A DNA stretch of 64,000 nucleotides from Campylobacter concisus (GCF_003048405.1 NZ_PIQS01000004.1:88138-152137); one strand, 5' to 3'; counted from the stretch's first letter, positions 1 through 9,548 are shown. The notes: generated by a model not told the origin, from the letters alone. Numbers and translations: made by a program.

Positions 1-470
1 AAAAGAGCATTTGTGCCCAAATTTATATTTTTTGTACTCTCGCCTGTAAAAAATCCAAGCTCAGCATCAAATATGTTTTTGCCGTTAAATTTAGCCTCTT
101 TTACGCTATCATTCATAGCATTTCTTAGTGCGTTGATTTCGCCCTTTATGCCTTTTTGTTCATTTGCTGAGAGAGTAGGATTTGTAAGCTTACTTGAAAG
201 CTCGCCTATTCTATCCGTATTTTTACTTAAATTTAAAAGCGTTGAATCAGCGATTTGAAGCATACCGATCATGTCGTTTGCATTTGCCAAACCTTCGTTC
301 AAGACATTTGTTTGTGAAAGCAAACTCTCTGCGATTTGTAAATTTGCACCTGAAGCTTTGATCTCGCTGTTTGCAGAGATAGCATTTAGCGCTTTCTTCT
401 CGCTATTTTTTGCTTGATCTAAATAATAGTTTCCTGAAGCCTGGTTTGCAGTATAAGTTCCTAACTTCAT
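1..470 (-). CDS. FlaC-like flagellin, N-terminal part (cut by window edge)
   Basis: The frame is open from an ATG at 470 down to the window edge, giving 156 codons with no stop. AGGAG lies 5 nt upstream of the ATG. The start reads MKLGTYTANQASGNYYLDQA, then repeated polar helical segments (SANSEIKASGANLQIAESL, NANDMIGMLQIADSTL) typical of the flagellin N-terminal D0/D1 helix. It resembles C. jejuni FlaC, a secreted non-filament flagellin, more than FlaA: it lacks the classical FRINTN start. A CGAT element at 498-501 could belong to a sigma-28 promoter, but the match is weak. The C-terminal half lies outside the window, so whether the gene is intact cannot be judged. Confidence 0.72.
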   Translation of the reverse strand, partial: MKLGTYTANQASGNYYLDQAKNSEKKALNAISANSEIKASGANLQIAESLLSQTNVLNEGLANANDMIGMLQIADSTLLNLSKNTDRIGELSSKLTNPTLSANEQKGIKGEINALRNAMNDSVKEAKFNGKNIFDAELGFFTGESTKNINLGTNAL

Positions 471-554
471 AACAACTCCTTTTTAATAATTCGCCATCGA
501 TTCTACTATAAATTCTATAAAAAGTTGCAAAATCTTTATAAAATCCATTTTTCT

Positions 555-1847
555 TTACTCTTCTAGCCTCACTGCGACTGATTTTTTATGAGCGGTTAGC
601 CCCTCAGCTTCAGCTAGCTGCATGCATGATTTGCCAAGATGCATGATACCTTTTCTACTCACTGAGATGATCGAACTTCGCTTCATGAAATTTTCAACTC
701 CAAGCGGCGAGTAAAATCTCGCACTTCCACCAGTTGGCAATGTGTGATTTGGTCCAGCGATATAATCTCCCATCGCTTCAGGCGTAAAGTGTCCAAAAAA
801 TATAGCGCCCGCATGAGTCACATCATCGATATAACTTAAAGCATCGTTTGTAGCGATCTCTAGGTGCTCAACAGCAAGCTCATTCATGAGAGCAAAACAC
901 TCTTTTAAATCTTTTGCCACTATTATTGCAGCTTTATTTCTTATGCTTGCACTTGCGATTGGCTCACGTTTTAGTGTCTTTAGCTCATCTTCGATGTGTC
1001 TTTGTACTGCCCTTGCGAAAGCTTCTACTGGCGTTATCAAAAAGGCACTTGCGATCTCGTCGTGCTCGGCTTGTGAGAGCATATCGATAGCTATGTGGCG
1101 AGGATTGGCACTATCATCAGCGATGACGCCTATCTCGCTTGGACCAGCGATCATATCAATATTTACGTCGCCATAAACTAGCTTTTTGGCAGTTGCTACG
1201 TAGATATTGCCAGGTCCTGTGATGACATCAACTTTTGGCACTGTTGCAGTTCCATAGGCCATTGCCGCAATAGCACTTGCGCCGCCTACTTTAAAGGCTG
1301 TCTTTATGCCACAAAGGTGCATTGCCGCAAGAAGCAAGGTATTTACCTTGCCATTTGGTGCTGGGGTGCAGACAACGATCTCTTTTACACCGGCTACGAT
1401 CGCTGGGATCGCATTCATAAGAAGCGAGCTAGGATAAGCCGCTTTGCCACCTGGGATATAAAGGCCTGCGCGGTCAACCGCTGTGTATTTTGCGCCAAGC
1501 AAGATGTCATGTTCATCTTTATATGTCCAGTCGCTTGGCTTTGTGCGCTCGTGATAGCTTTTTATCCTATCGTGAGCTAAATTTAAAGCCACTCTTAGGG
1601 CGTTATCTAGAGAGTTGTAGGCCGCTTCCATCTCTCTTACGTCGATTATTATGTCGTTTTTGCCTGTGACGCTAAATTTATCAAATTTTGTTATCTGGGC
1701 AAAAAGTGCACTATCGCCATCTTTTCTTATCTCGTCTATTATGCTAGCAACCACTGGCATTACAGCGCTCATATCATTATCACTTCGTTTAACAAGCTGT
1801 AAAAATTTACTCTCAAAATCAGCGTCGCTGCTATGAAAAAATTTCAT
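555..1847 (-). CDS. hisD: Histidinol dehydrogenase
   Basis: Catalyses the last two steps of histidine synthesis, oxidising L-histidinol to L-histidine with NAD+ in the cytoplasm. At 430 aa it has normal length. The zinc-site motif SQAEHDE puts Gln259 and His262 at the same numbers as in E. coli HisD, and GPNHTLPTGGSARFYSPLGV is present near the C-terminus. The gene overlaps the PLP-enzyme gene upstream by 4 nt, so the two are probably co-transcribed. No other his genes are in the window, which fits the scattered his genes of Campylobacter. Confidence 0.97.
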   Translation of the reverse strand: MKFFHSSDADFESKFLQLVKRSDNDMSAVMPVVASIIDEIRKDGDSALFAQITKFDKFSVTGKNDIIIDVREMEAAYNSLDNALRVALNLAHDRIKSYHERTKPSDWTYKDEHDILLGAKYTAVDRAGLYIPGGKAAYPSSLLMNAIPAIVAGVKEIVVCTPAPNGKVNTLLLAAMHLCGIKTAFKVGGASAIAAMAYGTATVPKVDVITGPGNIYVATAKKLVYGDVNIDMIAGPSEIGVIADDSANPRHIAIDMLSQAEHDEIASAFLITPVEAFARAVQRHIEDELKTLKREPIASASIRNKAAIIVAKDLKECFALMNELAVEHLEIATNDALSYIDDVTHAGAIFFGHFTPEAMGDYIAGPNHTLPTGGSARFYSPLGVENFMKRSSIISVSRKGIMHLGKSCMQLAEAEGLTAHKKSVAVRLEE

Positions 1848-2695
1848 CCATGCTCCTTTAATTTTAATTTTCTCTCATATCTTTGCTTTTGTGTAATGTT
1901 ACCTAAAATTCCACCCTGGTGAATGTATAAAATTTGATCCCCAAGCTTATCTAAATTTGCAAAAAGCGTGATAAAGCCAACAGGGTCGTATACTAGGTCA
2001 AATTCCACGCCACTTTTGCAAACCTCTAGCCAAATCTCATAAAGCTCTGGGTATAAATTCCCAAAATGATACTTCTTTGGCGGATTTAAAATTTGCACCT
2101 TGCTATTTTTATCTAGCTCATAAATTTGCTTTTTTAGATAGTCACCATCCCCTACGCATGGCGCTGTAAAGACCCTAAGATCGGTATGCTTTGCTAGGTA
2201 GCATGCGCTAGTACCTGTGCCTGAGGGCAAGAAAATATCGGGCCTTATACCACTTTTTTTGCTCCACTCATCTATCTCACGCGCCTGCGTGATAAAGCCA
2301 AGCTCAGCCTCATTCTGCGCCACGCCTTCATTTATAAAGAGTGCATTTTTACTATTTGCAAGCTCTTTAGCAAATTTCTCACGCTCTTCTTTTACGAAAA
2401 TTTCCATGCCATTTTCAAGTGCAAATTTGAAATTTCCAACTGGATTTTGCTCTAAATTTGAACTAAGATGAGAGACGACATAGTAAAATTTAAGCCCCTT
2501 TAGCCTAGCAAAAAGGCTTAGGCTATACATAGCATTTGACTGGCTTGAGCCGTGAGATACGATGGCCTGAGTGCCACCAAGATCAGCCTTTAAAAAATAC
2601 TCTAGCTTTCTTGCTTTATTGCCGTTAAACTCGCCTAGCAGATCATCTCTCAAAAGCCAAAACTCTCGCCCCTTAAGAACAACCTGCTCAATCAC
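1844..2695 (-). CDS. PLP-dependent enzyme of the ACC deaminase / D-cysteine desulfhydrase family
   Basis: 283 aa fold-type II PLP protein. The N-terminal segment GNKARKLEYFL carries the candidate Schiff-base lysine, HGSSQSNAMYSL is the substrate loop, and LPSGTGTSACYLA looks like the phosphate-binding loop. The family includes 1-aminocyclopropane-1-carboxylate deaminase and D-cysteine desulfhydrase; in bacteria that do not live on plants the latter type of activity is more likely, but the substrate cannot be read from sequence. At 283 aa it is shorter than the usual 320-340 aa. It overlaps hisD by 4 nt and the OmpA-domain gene by 8 nt, so it sits inside a run of genes. Confidence 0.8.
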   Translation of the reverse strand: MIEQVVLKGREFWLLRDDLLGEFNGNKARKLEYFLKADLGGTQAIVSHGSSQSNAMYSLSLFARLKGLKFYYVVSHLSSNLEQNPVGNFKFALENGMEIFVKEEREKFAKELANSKNALFINEGVAQNEAELGFITQAREIDEWSKKSGIRPDIFLPSGTGTSACYLAKHTDLRVFTAPCVGDGDYLKKQIYELDKNSKVQILNPPKKYHFGNLYPELYEIWLEVCKSGVEFDLVYDPVGFITLFANLDKLGDQILYIHQGGILGNITQKQRYERKLKLKEHG

Positions 2696-3779
2696 CCTTA
2701 AACTCCAAAAATTTCTCTATCTCGTTGATAGCCTCTTTATTTGAGAGTGAAAATTTGATCTCGATGCGCCTTGAAGCGTCTTTATCTTCGGCTCCGTCCT
2801 TAAAAACTAACTCATTGTAGCTTCGTCCGCTTGCCACGAGTAACTTTCTCAGGCGCGCGTCATCACTAAATGAGCTTATAAACTCCATCACCGCGTAAGC
2901 TCTTTTTTGTGAAAGCTCTAAGTTATAAATGTAGCTTCCATCACTATCTGTAAAACCTTCAATTATTATCTGATCAATGTTTGAGGCGATCTCTTTATCA
3001 TTTAAAAGCACGTCAAAATACTTACTAAGCGTGGCTTTTAGCTCCTCTTTGACCTCTTCTTTTAAGACCGCACTTGCTTTATCAAAAAGCACTGAGGAGC
3101 TAAGCTTTAGTGCGCCTGAGTTTGGGTCGATCTCGATGCTATTTCCAAGCCTATCTTTTAAGGCTGAGATCACTTTTACCCTTATGCCAGTTAGGTTTTT
3201 GACCCTGTCACGAGTGACATTTAGATCCCTTAAAAGCTCGTCATATCTAGCCTCTTTTTTGCTCACTTGCTCGAGCAAAAAGGCGATCTTGGCTAAATTT
3301 TTCTCGCTACTTTCATTTGCGTCGCTAAGCGCTCTATCTTTTGATGAAATTTCATCATTTAGCACGATCATCTTTTGATTTAGATCAAAAATGCTAGCAT
3401 TTAGCTCTTTTATGCTCGCATTTGCGTCTTTATTTTCCTCTATGAGCTGGGCTAGCTTTTCTTTTAGGGCGTCTATTTGGATGACGAAAATTTCATTTAA
3501 TTTTTTTAAATTTATGTTTTCGTCGCTTATCTTTGAAAGCTCACTTTTTAGTGCGTCATTTAGCTCTTCAAGGGTGAAATTTCTACCCTGGGCGTCTTTT
3601 AAATTTGCTAAAGCTGCGATGATAGCTTGCTCTTTATTTTCAAGGGTGTTTTGGGTTAGGACGTATTTTACGACGACAGCACCGATAAGTAGCATAAAAA
3701 CGAAGAGCAGACCTGCCATCAAGTCCGCGTACGAAACCCAAAAGCTTGATTGATCTTCGTTATTTTTGTTTATTTTCAT
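2688..3779 (-). CDS. MotB/OmpA-domain membrane protein (Cj0599-like)
   Basis: 363 aa. A single membrane segment at about residues 15-40 contains Asp19 in SFWVSYADLMAGLLF, matching the proton-carrying Asp of MotB-type stators. A long coiled coil follows (about 45-200), then an OmpA-like peptidoglycan-binding domain (about 215-355) with GFTDSDGSYIYNLELSQKRA and a final RRIEIKF. The start overlaps the end of the MotA/TolQ-like gene by 4 nt, so the two proteins are almost certainly made together as a channel complex. Flagellar MotB lacks such a long coiled coil. The pair matches C. jejuni Cj0598-Cj0599, found downstream of fba there too. The force-using partner is unknown. Confidence 0.85.
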   Translation of the reverse strand: MKINKNNEDQSSFWVSYADLMAGLLFVFMLLIGAVVVKYVLTQNTLENKEQAIIAALANLKDAQGRNFTLEELNDALKSELSKISDENINLKKLNEIFVIQIDALKEKLAQLIEENKDANASIKELNASIFDLNQKMIVLNDEISSKDRALSDANESSEKNLAKIAFLLEQVSKKEARYDELLRDLNVTRDRVKNLTGIRVKVISALKDRLGNSIEIDPNSGALKLSSSVLFDKASAVLKEEVKEELKATLSKYFDVLLNDKEIASNIDQIIIEGFTDSDGSYIYNLELSQKRAYAVMEFISSFSDDARLRKLLVASGRSYNELVFKDGAEDKDASRRIEIKFSLSNKEAINEIEKFLEFKGD

Positions 3780-5089
3780 TGCACTAGATTTTCGATTTTT
3801 TCTATTACAGAATTTGCTTCTTTATCGATCTCATCTATATTCTTCTTAAGCTCAGCAATCAAGCTCTCACGCTCTTTTTCGCGCTCCAAGCTCCTGCCCT
3901 CTTGCTCATACGCCGCCTTAAATATCGTAGCACTCTCCACGAGCGAGGCTCTAAATTCCTTTAGCGCTTCATTTTGCTCTTTCATCAAAGAGAGAGAAAA
4001 TTCTCTTAAAACCTTGTCAAAACTCTTTATAGTCTGCTCAAATTTTATCTGGCTCTCTTTTGTAGCGTTTAAATTTCTACTAAAAATTTCGCCAAGCTTT
4101 GCATGCTCGGTTAAAATTTTAACCTCCATATCTTTAAAGGCATTAGAAAACGCGCTTACTGCCTTTAGCATATCAGAGTGGATTTTTACAAATTCATCTT
4201 GTTTTAGGCTAGCTTCATTTAGCATTTTAAGGTTTGTGCTAAGCTCAGCTTTGCTTTGATTGATGATATTTTTTTCAACCTCGCAAAGCTCTTTTAGACT
4301 GTTAAATTTCTCATTTGTCAGTTCGCTTAGCTCTTTTACAAATTTATCATCAAGCACCATTTTAAAAGCGTCATGACCATCTTTGAAGTAGCCAACAGAG
4401 GCTTTCATAAAATTTGCATTTAGCTCATTTTCCTGCCAGAAAAACTCACGGCTAAGCTCTTTTTGCTCGCTGTAAAATTTCTCAAATTTACTAACGCCTA
4501 TCTTTTCAAAAAACATCCACCAAAGCGCTAAAAAAATACCATAGATCGATACATAAAACGCCGTAGCGACACCATTTAGTAATATAGCGATCTCTTTTTC
4601 AAGACCATCTGTGGTATTTGAGCTAAACTCTGGCATAGAGATGGCGATACTGATAAATGTACCCAAAATTCCAAGCATAGGAAAGACTGCTTGGCCAATA
4701 TTTGCTAGGTTGTCATTTCTAAAATTTCTTGTGTAGTTCTCGAAAAAATCTTCAAATTTAGCGTTTGCCTTTTTGACGCTTGAAATTTCAAAGAGATGCG
4801 AGATGATAAATTCTTTTAGCCTTATCTTGTAGTCTTTGGCATTTGCTAAGAAATTTGAGTAAGCTACCAAAGCGCTATGACGAGAAAAAATAAAGGCAAC
4901 AAAGAGTATAACGCCCATCATCACGATGGTGTGAAGCTTCATCTGAAAATTTATAACACCAAGATAGGCTAGTATCGCCAAGATGTAGATAGCTAAAGGG
5001 ATAAAGATAACTTTAAAAAAGACAAAGAAAGAGTGAGCTTGGTGCTCCTTTGGCACACTTAGCTCACTAAAATCATTTTGATTTTGCAT
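3776..5089 (-). CDS. MotA/TolQ/ExbB-type proton channel protein with long cytoplasmic tail (Cj0598-like)
   Basis: 437 aa. Four membrane segments are visible: about residues 20-47, 53-72, 130-155 (GQAVFPMLGILGTFISIAIS) and 172-195. The third and fourth resemble the MotA/TolQ/ExbB core. About 240 residues of charged, coiled-coil-rich sequence follow, probably a cytoplasmic tail. Partner of the following OmpA-domain protein (4 nt overlap). The layout resembles ZorA/ZorB of Zorya defence, which also has a long ZorA tail, but no ZorC, ZorD or ZorE gene is adjacent and the pair sits in a housekeeping block. It starts 4 nt after the fba stop. Confidence 0.82.
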   Translation of the reverse strand: MQNQNDFSELSVPKEHQAHSFFVFFKVIFIPLAIYILAILAYLGVINFQMKLHTIVMMGVILFVAFIFSRHSALVAYSNFLANAKDYKIRLKEFIISHLFEISSVKKANAKFEDFFENYTRNFRNDNLANIGQAVFPMLGILGTFISIAISMPEFSSNTTDGLEKEIAILLNGVATAFYVSIYGIFLALWWMFFEKIGVSKFEKFYSEQKELSREFFWQENELNANFMKASVGYFKDGHDAFKMVLDDKFVKELSELTNEKFNSLKELCEVEKNIINQSKAELSTNLKMLNEASLKQDEFVKIHSDMLKAVSAFSNAFKDMEVKILTEHAKLGEIFSRNLNATKESQIKFEQTIKSFDKVLREFSLSLMKEQNEALKEFRASLVESATIFKAAYEQEGRSLEREKERESLIAELKKNIDEIDKEANSVIEKIENLVQ

Positions 5090-5093
5090 AGGA

Positions 5094-6158
5094 TTAGTTC
5101 CTATTTATGCAGTTTAAGTCGCTAAAAGCAGTCTGAAGACGCTTAACCATGCTCTCCTCGCCGCTTCTTAGCCATTTCCTTGGGTCGTAGTATTTTTTAT
5201 TTGGCTTATCCTCACCCTCTGGGTTGCCGATCTGGCCTTGCAAGTATGCTCTATTTTTGGCCTCATACTCGCGTACTCCGTCCCAAAACGCCCACTGCGT
5301 ATCAGTGTCGATATTCATCTTGATAACACCGTAACTTACAGCATCTTTGATATCCTTTAGCTCACTGCCGCTACCGCCATGAAATACAAAATTTACAGGT
5401 TTGCTATCTTTTGTATTAAATTTTTTAGCGACATAGGCTTGTGAGTTTTTAAGAATTTCTGGTCTTAGCACGACATTACCCGGTTTATAAACGCCGTGGA
5501 CGTTACCAAAACTAGCTGCGATGCTGAATTTATCACTTATCTTGCTTAGTCTTTCATAAGCAAGTGCGACGTCTTCTGGCTGAGTGTAAAGAAGCGCATT
5601 ATCAACGCTTGTGTTATCCACGCCGTCTTCTTCGCCACCAGTGACGCCTAGCTCGATTTCTAGGCTGATGCCAAGCTCGCTAAGCTCTTTTAGATATTTC
5701 TCGCATGTGCTTAAATTTTCATTGATATTCTCTTCGCTAAGATCAAGCATGTGAGAGCTAAAAAGTGGCACGCCGTGAGTTTTTTTATACTCATGACTTG
5801 CTTTTACTAGCTCATCTATCCAAGGTAAGAGCTTTCTAGCAGCGTGGTCTGTGTGCAAAATGACTGGCACGCCATAAGCCTGGGCAAGCAAATGAACATG
5901 CTTTGCTCCAGCGATCGCGCCAAGAACGGCTGCGTTGTCGCAGGCTTTACCAGCGTAAAAACCTGCACCGCCATTACTAAACTGAACGATAACAGGCGAG
6001 TTAGCAACCTTTGCCGCTTCTAAAACAGCATTTACCGAGTCGCTGCCTACGACATTTACAGCAGGTATTGCAAAACCTTGCTCTTTGGCATAAGCATAAA
6101 GTTTTGTTACATCATCTCCGCTTAAAACACCAAGTTTTACGATATCTAAAACGCCCAT
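5094..6158 (-). CDS. fba: Class II fructose-bisphosphate aldolase
   Basis: Zinc-dependent aldolase interconverting fructose 1,6-bisphosphate with dihydroxyacetone phosphate and glyceraldehyde 3-phosphate; in Campylobacter it serves mainly gluconeogenesis. Motifs: VILHTDHAARKLLPWID with the zinc-site His, IELGVTGGEEDG, NVHGVYKPGNV and VFHGGSGS. About 354 aa, normal for the E. coli-like class II subtype. The frame also opens at an in-frame TTG 12 nt upstream, but GGAGGATAAA placed directly before the ATG at 6158 decides this start. It lies between peb4 and the membrane pair, as in C. jejuni. Confidence 0.96.
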   Translation of the reverse strand: MGVLDIVKLGVLSGDDVTKLYAYAKEQGFAIPAVNVVGSDSVNAVLEAAKVANSPVIVQFSNGGAGFYAGKACDNAAVLGAIAGAKHVHLLAQAYGVPVILHTDHAARKLLPWIDELVKASHEYKKTHGVPLFSSHMLDLSEENINENLSTCEKYLKELSELGISLEIELGVTGGEEDGVDNTSVDNALLYTQPEDVALAYERLSKISDKFSIAASFGNVHGVYKPGNVVLRPEILKNSQAYVAKKFNTKDSKPVNFVFHGGSGSELKDIKDAVSYGVIKMNIDTDTQWAFWDGVREYEAKNRAYLQGQIGNPEGEDKPNKKYYDPRKWLRSGEESMVKRLQTAFSDLNCINRN

Positions 6159-6173
6159 TTTATCCTCCAAATT

Positions 6174-6992
6174 TTATTTGTATTCTATCTTTGCTTTTTG
6201 GCGTAGAGCTTCACTTTTTTGTCTAACAGCAGCTTGGAATTTCTCCATTTTTACAGCTTGCTCGATCTCTGGTTTTGCTTGCTCAAAGCTTACAGTACCA
6301 GCAGCTTTGCCATCTTCTTTTAAGATTACATGATAACCAAACTGAGTTTTAACTGGTTTAGTTGAAACTGCGCCATTAGCCATTGAAAATGCAGCATCTG
6401 CAAAAGGTTTTACCATTTGGCTTTGACCAAACCAACCAAGCTCGCCACCATGTGCTGCTGAACCTTTATCGATTGATTTTTGGCTTGCTAGCTCTGCAAA
6501 TTTCTTAGTTAGAGCCTCGCCTTTTAAATTTTTAAGCTGAGCAATGATATCGTTTGCTGTTTTTTCATCTTCAACTAAAATATGTTTAGCTTTTGCTTGA
6601 GCTGGCTCATTCATGCTAGATTTGTTTTTATTATAAAAGTCTTTTAGTTCATTTTCACTTACTTTTAAGCTATCAAATAGTTTTCTCATATAAAGCTCAA
6701 CTGCGATGCCTTCTTGTGCAGCCTTAACAGCTTTGATATACTCAACATCTTTTTCGATACCGCTTGATTTAGCATCTTTTAAAAGAAGTTTTCTATTTAT
6801 TAGATCGTCGATAATGCGTTTTTTCTCATTTGGCTGAAGCTTGCTAGCGTCAAAACCCGGCATAGCTGCTGACAAAAGTCCTGAAATATCGCTATCGTTT
6901 ATAGCGTCACCATCGACTGTTGCAACTACTGCTGCATTTAGAGTAACAGCTGCCGCTAAACTTAAAACTGCTGGAAACAAAAATTTTTTCAT
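6174..6992 (-). CDS. peb4: PEB4 / SurA-like periplasmic chaperone and peptidyl-prolyl isomerase
   Basis: 272 aa with a signal peptide ([20 protein letters not shown]) for export to the periplasm. A SurA-type helical N-domain is followed by a parvulin (PpiC) domain at about residues 135-250, recognised by [21 protein letters not shown] and TQFGYHVI. It assists outer-membrane protein folding and, in C. jejuni, affects adhesion (family knowledge). The order nth / peb4 / fba matches C. jejuni Cj0595-Cj0597. A 15 nt gap to fba suggests co-transcription. Confidence 0.95.
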   Translation of the reverse strand: MKKFLFPAVLSLAAAVTLNAAVVATVDGDAINDSDISGLLSAAMPGFDASKLQPNEKKRIIDDLINRKLLLKDAKSSGIEKDVEYIKAVKAAQEGIAVELYMRKLFDSLKVSENELKDFYNKNKSSMNEPAQAKAKHILVEDEKTANDIIAQLKNLKGEALTKKFAELASQKSIDKGSAAHGGELGWFGQSQMVKPFADAAFSMANGAVSTKPVKTQFGYHVILKEDGKAAGTVSFEQAKPEIEQAVKMEKFQAAVRQKSEALRQKAKIEYK

Positions 6993-7087
6993 ATAAATCC
7001 TTTAAAAAATTGATTTTATGGGCAAGATTATATCAAATAAAGCGATAACTTTTCATTTAACTTAAGAAAATAAGGTAAAATACGAAA

Positions 7088-7720
7088 ATGAGAACAAAAA
7101 AAGATATTTTAGAGATAAAAATAAGACTTCTAGAAGAGTTTAAAGACGCCAAAAGTGAGCTTAAATTTAGGAATTTATATGAGCTACTTGTCTGTGTCAT
7201 GCTCTCAGCCCAGTGCACTGATAAAAGAGTAAATTTAATAACTCCAGCTTTATTTGAAGCGTATAAAGATGTCTATGAGCTAGCTAGCGCAAATTTAGCA
7301 AGTCTAAAACTAATGATAAACTCGTGCAGCTTTTTTAATAACAAGGCGGTAAATTTAATCAAAATGGCAAACAGCGTGGTTGAGCTTTATAATGGAGAAA
7401 TCCCGCTTGATGAAGAGAAGCTAAAAGCGCTTGCTGGAGTTGGGCAAAAGACCGCTCACGTCGTGCTTTTAGAGGCTACAAATGCAAATGTTATGGCTGT
7501 TGATACGCACGTTTTTAGAGTGGCGCACAGACTTGATCTTAGCCATGCAAAAACGCCAGAAGCCACTGAAGCTGATCTTAGCCATGCCTTTAAAACAGAT
7601 CTTGGTAAGCTTCATCAAGCCATGGTGCTCTTTGGACGTTATACCTGTAAAGCCAAAAAGCCACTTTGCCATGAGTGTATCTTAAATGATCTTTGTAACA
7701 GCAAGGACAAGATTATTTAA
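7088..7720 (+). CDS. nth: Endonuclease III (base-excision repair glycosylase/AP lyase)
   Basis: 210 aa, the normal length. Removes oxidised pyrimidines from DNA and cleaves the abasic site. The helix-hairpin-helix LKALAGVGQKTAHVV carries the catalytic lysine, and the catalytic Asp is in AVDTHVFRVAHRL. The C-terminal [4Fe-4S] ligands read C-x6-C-x2-C-x5-C. It diverges from peb4, so the 95 bp between them must hold both promoters, and it overlaps the convergent dsbD by 8 nt at its 3' end. Confidence 0.96.
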   Translation: MRTKKDILEIKIRLLEEFKDAKSELKFRNLYELLVCVMLSAQCTDKRVNLITPALFEAYKDVYELASANLASLKLMINSCSFFNNKAVNLIKMANSVVELYNGEIPLDEEKLKALAGVGQKTAHVVLLEATNANVMAVDTHVFRVAHRLDLSHAKTPEATEADLSHAFKTDLGKLHQAMVLFGRYTCKAKKPLCHECILNDLCNSKDKII

Positions 7721-9443
7721 TTTTCTCAAGCTTTGCTAGAAAATTTTTAGCATCTATAAAGCCGATAGTTCTAAGAAATTTTAGCTCATCGCCACCATTA
7801 AATAGTAAGAGCGCAGGTGGATCAATAAGCCCAAAATTTCTTAGCATCTCATCATTTTGTGATCCACCATTTGTTACATCGATACGAATAAGTGCAAAAT
7901 TTGCCAAAGCATCCATAACATCACTATCTTTAAAAGTGTTCTTTTCTATCTCTTTGCAGCTTACACACCAATCAGCATAAAAATCTACTAGAACGGGCTT
8001 GTTTGAGTTTTTTATTATCTCATTTAGTTCATCTAAATTTTTAACGGAATTAAATTTTAACACACTATCACTTTTTGCCAAATTTAGTCCAGAAAGTGGA
8101 GAAAAAGCCTCCTTTGAGCCCAAGAATGAACCAACTATTAGCATAACTGAATATATAAAAACTAGGATAAAAAACGCTTTTTTAAACTTAGCCCAGCTTT
8201 GCTCTGCTACTTCAAATGCCCCAAAATAAACTGCCATAAAAACGCCTATAATGCCATATCCTAATAGCTCAAAAAATTCTCCAAGCACACGTGCAAGGAT
8301 CCAAACTGCCATGATGAGCATCAAAAAACCAAAGAATTTTTTCACTTCATCCATCCAACTACCAGGTTTTGGCAAAAGCTTTCCAGAGCTTAGCCCGATA
8401 ATAAGTAGTGGCACGCCCATGCCAAGCCCCATGACAAAAAGCATAATGCCACCATAAAAGACATTTCCACTTTGGGCAATATAAAGAAGCGCACCAGCTA
8501 ATGGTGCTGCTACGCAAGGTGATACGATGAGAGCTGAGGCAAAGCCCATAATAAAAATTCCAACATAGCCTGAACTATTTTGCGATTTTTTACTTATCAA
8601 ATTTTCAAATTTTGCTGGCAATTTTATATCATAAAATCCAAACATGCTAAAGCTTAGAATGACAAAAATGACCGCAAAAGTGCCAAGTACATAGATATTT
8701 TGCAAAGCTCCTGCGATACCAAAGCCAAGTAGACTAGCTGCCACTCCAGCTAGTGCGTAAGCTAGGCTCATCGCGACAACATAAATGAATGATAATAAGA
8801 AGCCTTTTTTTGCATTTAAATTAGCACCTTTTGAGACGATTATGCTTGAAAGTATCGGTATCATCGGAAAGACGCAAGGTGTTAGTGAAAGCAAGAGACC
8901 ATAACCAAAAAAAGTAAGAAGCGAGATAAAGAAATTTTTATCTCCAAGCCTATTTGCGATATCTTGCTCGCTAGAAAATTCTTCAGCAAGAATGTCGGTA
9001 TCGTTTTTTTGCTCTTTTTTAAAAGTGGCGATGCTAAATTTTCCAGCTTGGTCAGTTATCTCATAAATTCTGCTTTGCGGGCGGTAGCAAATGCCGTTTT
9101 TAGCACAGCCTTGATAGTTAATGTCAAGTATTGCTTTGCCATGTGAAAGATTTTCTTTTACTAAATTTAATGGAATAAAAATCGAAAAATCTTTTGGATA
9201 AATTTCATATTCTCCCGTATTTTCACTACTTGGCAAATTTAATAGCTCATTTATCTTTTTGCCAGCTAGCTTAATCTCAAAACTCTCTTTATAAAGATAG
9301 ATATTTTCACCAAAGTTAAACTTCACTTCAACATTTTGACTATCAACGCTTGGAGTTAAAACAAAGGCTTTGCTAACATCTAAAACCTCGGCAAAAAGCG
9401 AGCCTGCAAATAAAATAATCGAAAAAAGAAATTTTAAAAACAT
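7713..9443 (-). CDS. dsbD: Thiol:disulfide interchange protein DsbD
   Basis: 576 aa inner-membrane protein that carries electrons from cytoplasmic thioredoxin to periplasmic disulfide enzymes. All three parts are present: a signal peptide and N-terminal immunoglobulin-like domain with a Cys pair (YQGCAKNGICYRPQ), an 8-helix membrane core with the redox cysteines in LLLSLTPCVFPMIP and LIVSPCVAAPLAGALL, and a C-terminal thioredoxin domain with WCVSC near residues 491-495. Upstream space to ppk2 is 105 bp and divergent. Confidence 0.94.
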   Translation of the reverse strand: MFLKFLFSIILFAGSLFAEVLDVSKAFVLTPSVDSQNVEVKFNFGENIYLYKESFEIKLAGKKINELLNLPSSENTGEYEIYPKDFSIFIPLNLVKENLSHGKAILDINYQGCAKNGICYRPQSRIYEITDQAGKFSIATFKKEQKNDTDILAEEFSSEQDIANRLGDKNFFISLLTFFGYGLLLSLTPCVFPMIPILSSIIVSKGANLNAKKGFLLSFIYVVAMSLAYALAGVAASLLGFGIAGALQNIYVLGTFAVIFVILSFSMFGFYDIKLPAKFENLISKKSQNSSGYVGIFIMGFASALIVSPCVAAPLAGALLYIAQSGNVFYGGIMLFVMGLGMGVPLLIIGLSSGKLLPKPGSWMDEVKKFFGFLMLIMAVWILARVLGEFFELLGYGIIGVFMAVYFGAFEVAEQSWAKFKKAFFILVFIYSVMLIVGSFLGSKEAFSPLSGLNLAKSDSVLKFNSVKNLDELNEIIKNSNKPVLVDFYADWCVSCKEIEKNTFKDSDVMDALANFALIRIDVTNGGSQNDEMLRNFGLIDPPALLLFNGGDELKFLRTIGFIDAKNFLAKLEKIK

Positions 9444-9548
9444 ACTAATCCTTGCTAAATTAAAAAAGATGATTTTAGTCTAAATTCTTAAATTTATTCT
9501 ATTTTATTGTAAAATCGTGAAAATATGTGAAATTTTAAAGGAGCAAAG

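Noticed and set aside
886..1836. Forward ORFs inside hisD and similar antisense ORFs elsewhere (for example in dnaK, motB-like, pyrC and folP genes)
   Set aside because: They lie opposite strong conserved genes, have no ribosome sites and encode low-complexity Ser/Leu/Phe-rich sequence, as expected for shadow frames.
2688..5089. Zorya defence system
   Set aside because: Only ZorA/B-like proteins are present; no ZorC, ZorD or ZorE gene is nearby and the same pair is in a conserved core block in C. jejuni.
5094..6170. Aldolase starting at the TTG at 6170
   Set aside because: This TTG lies inside the ribosome site GGAGGATAAA, which fits the ATG at 6158.
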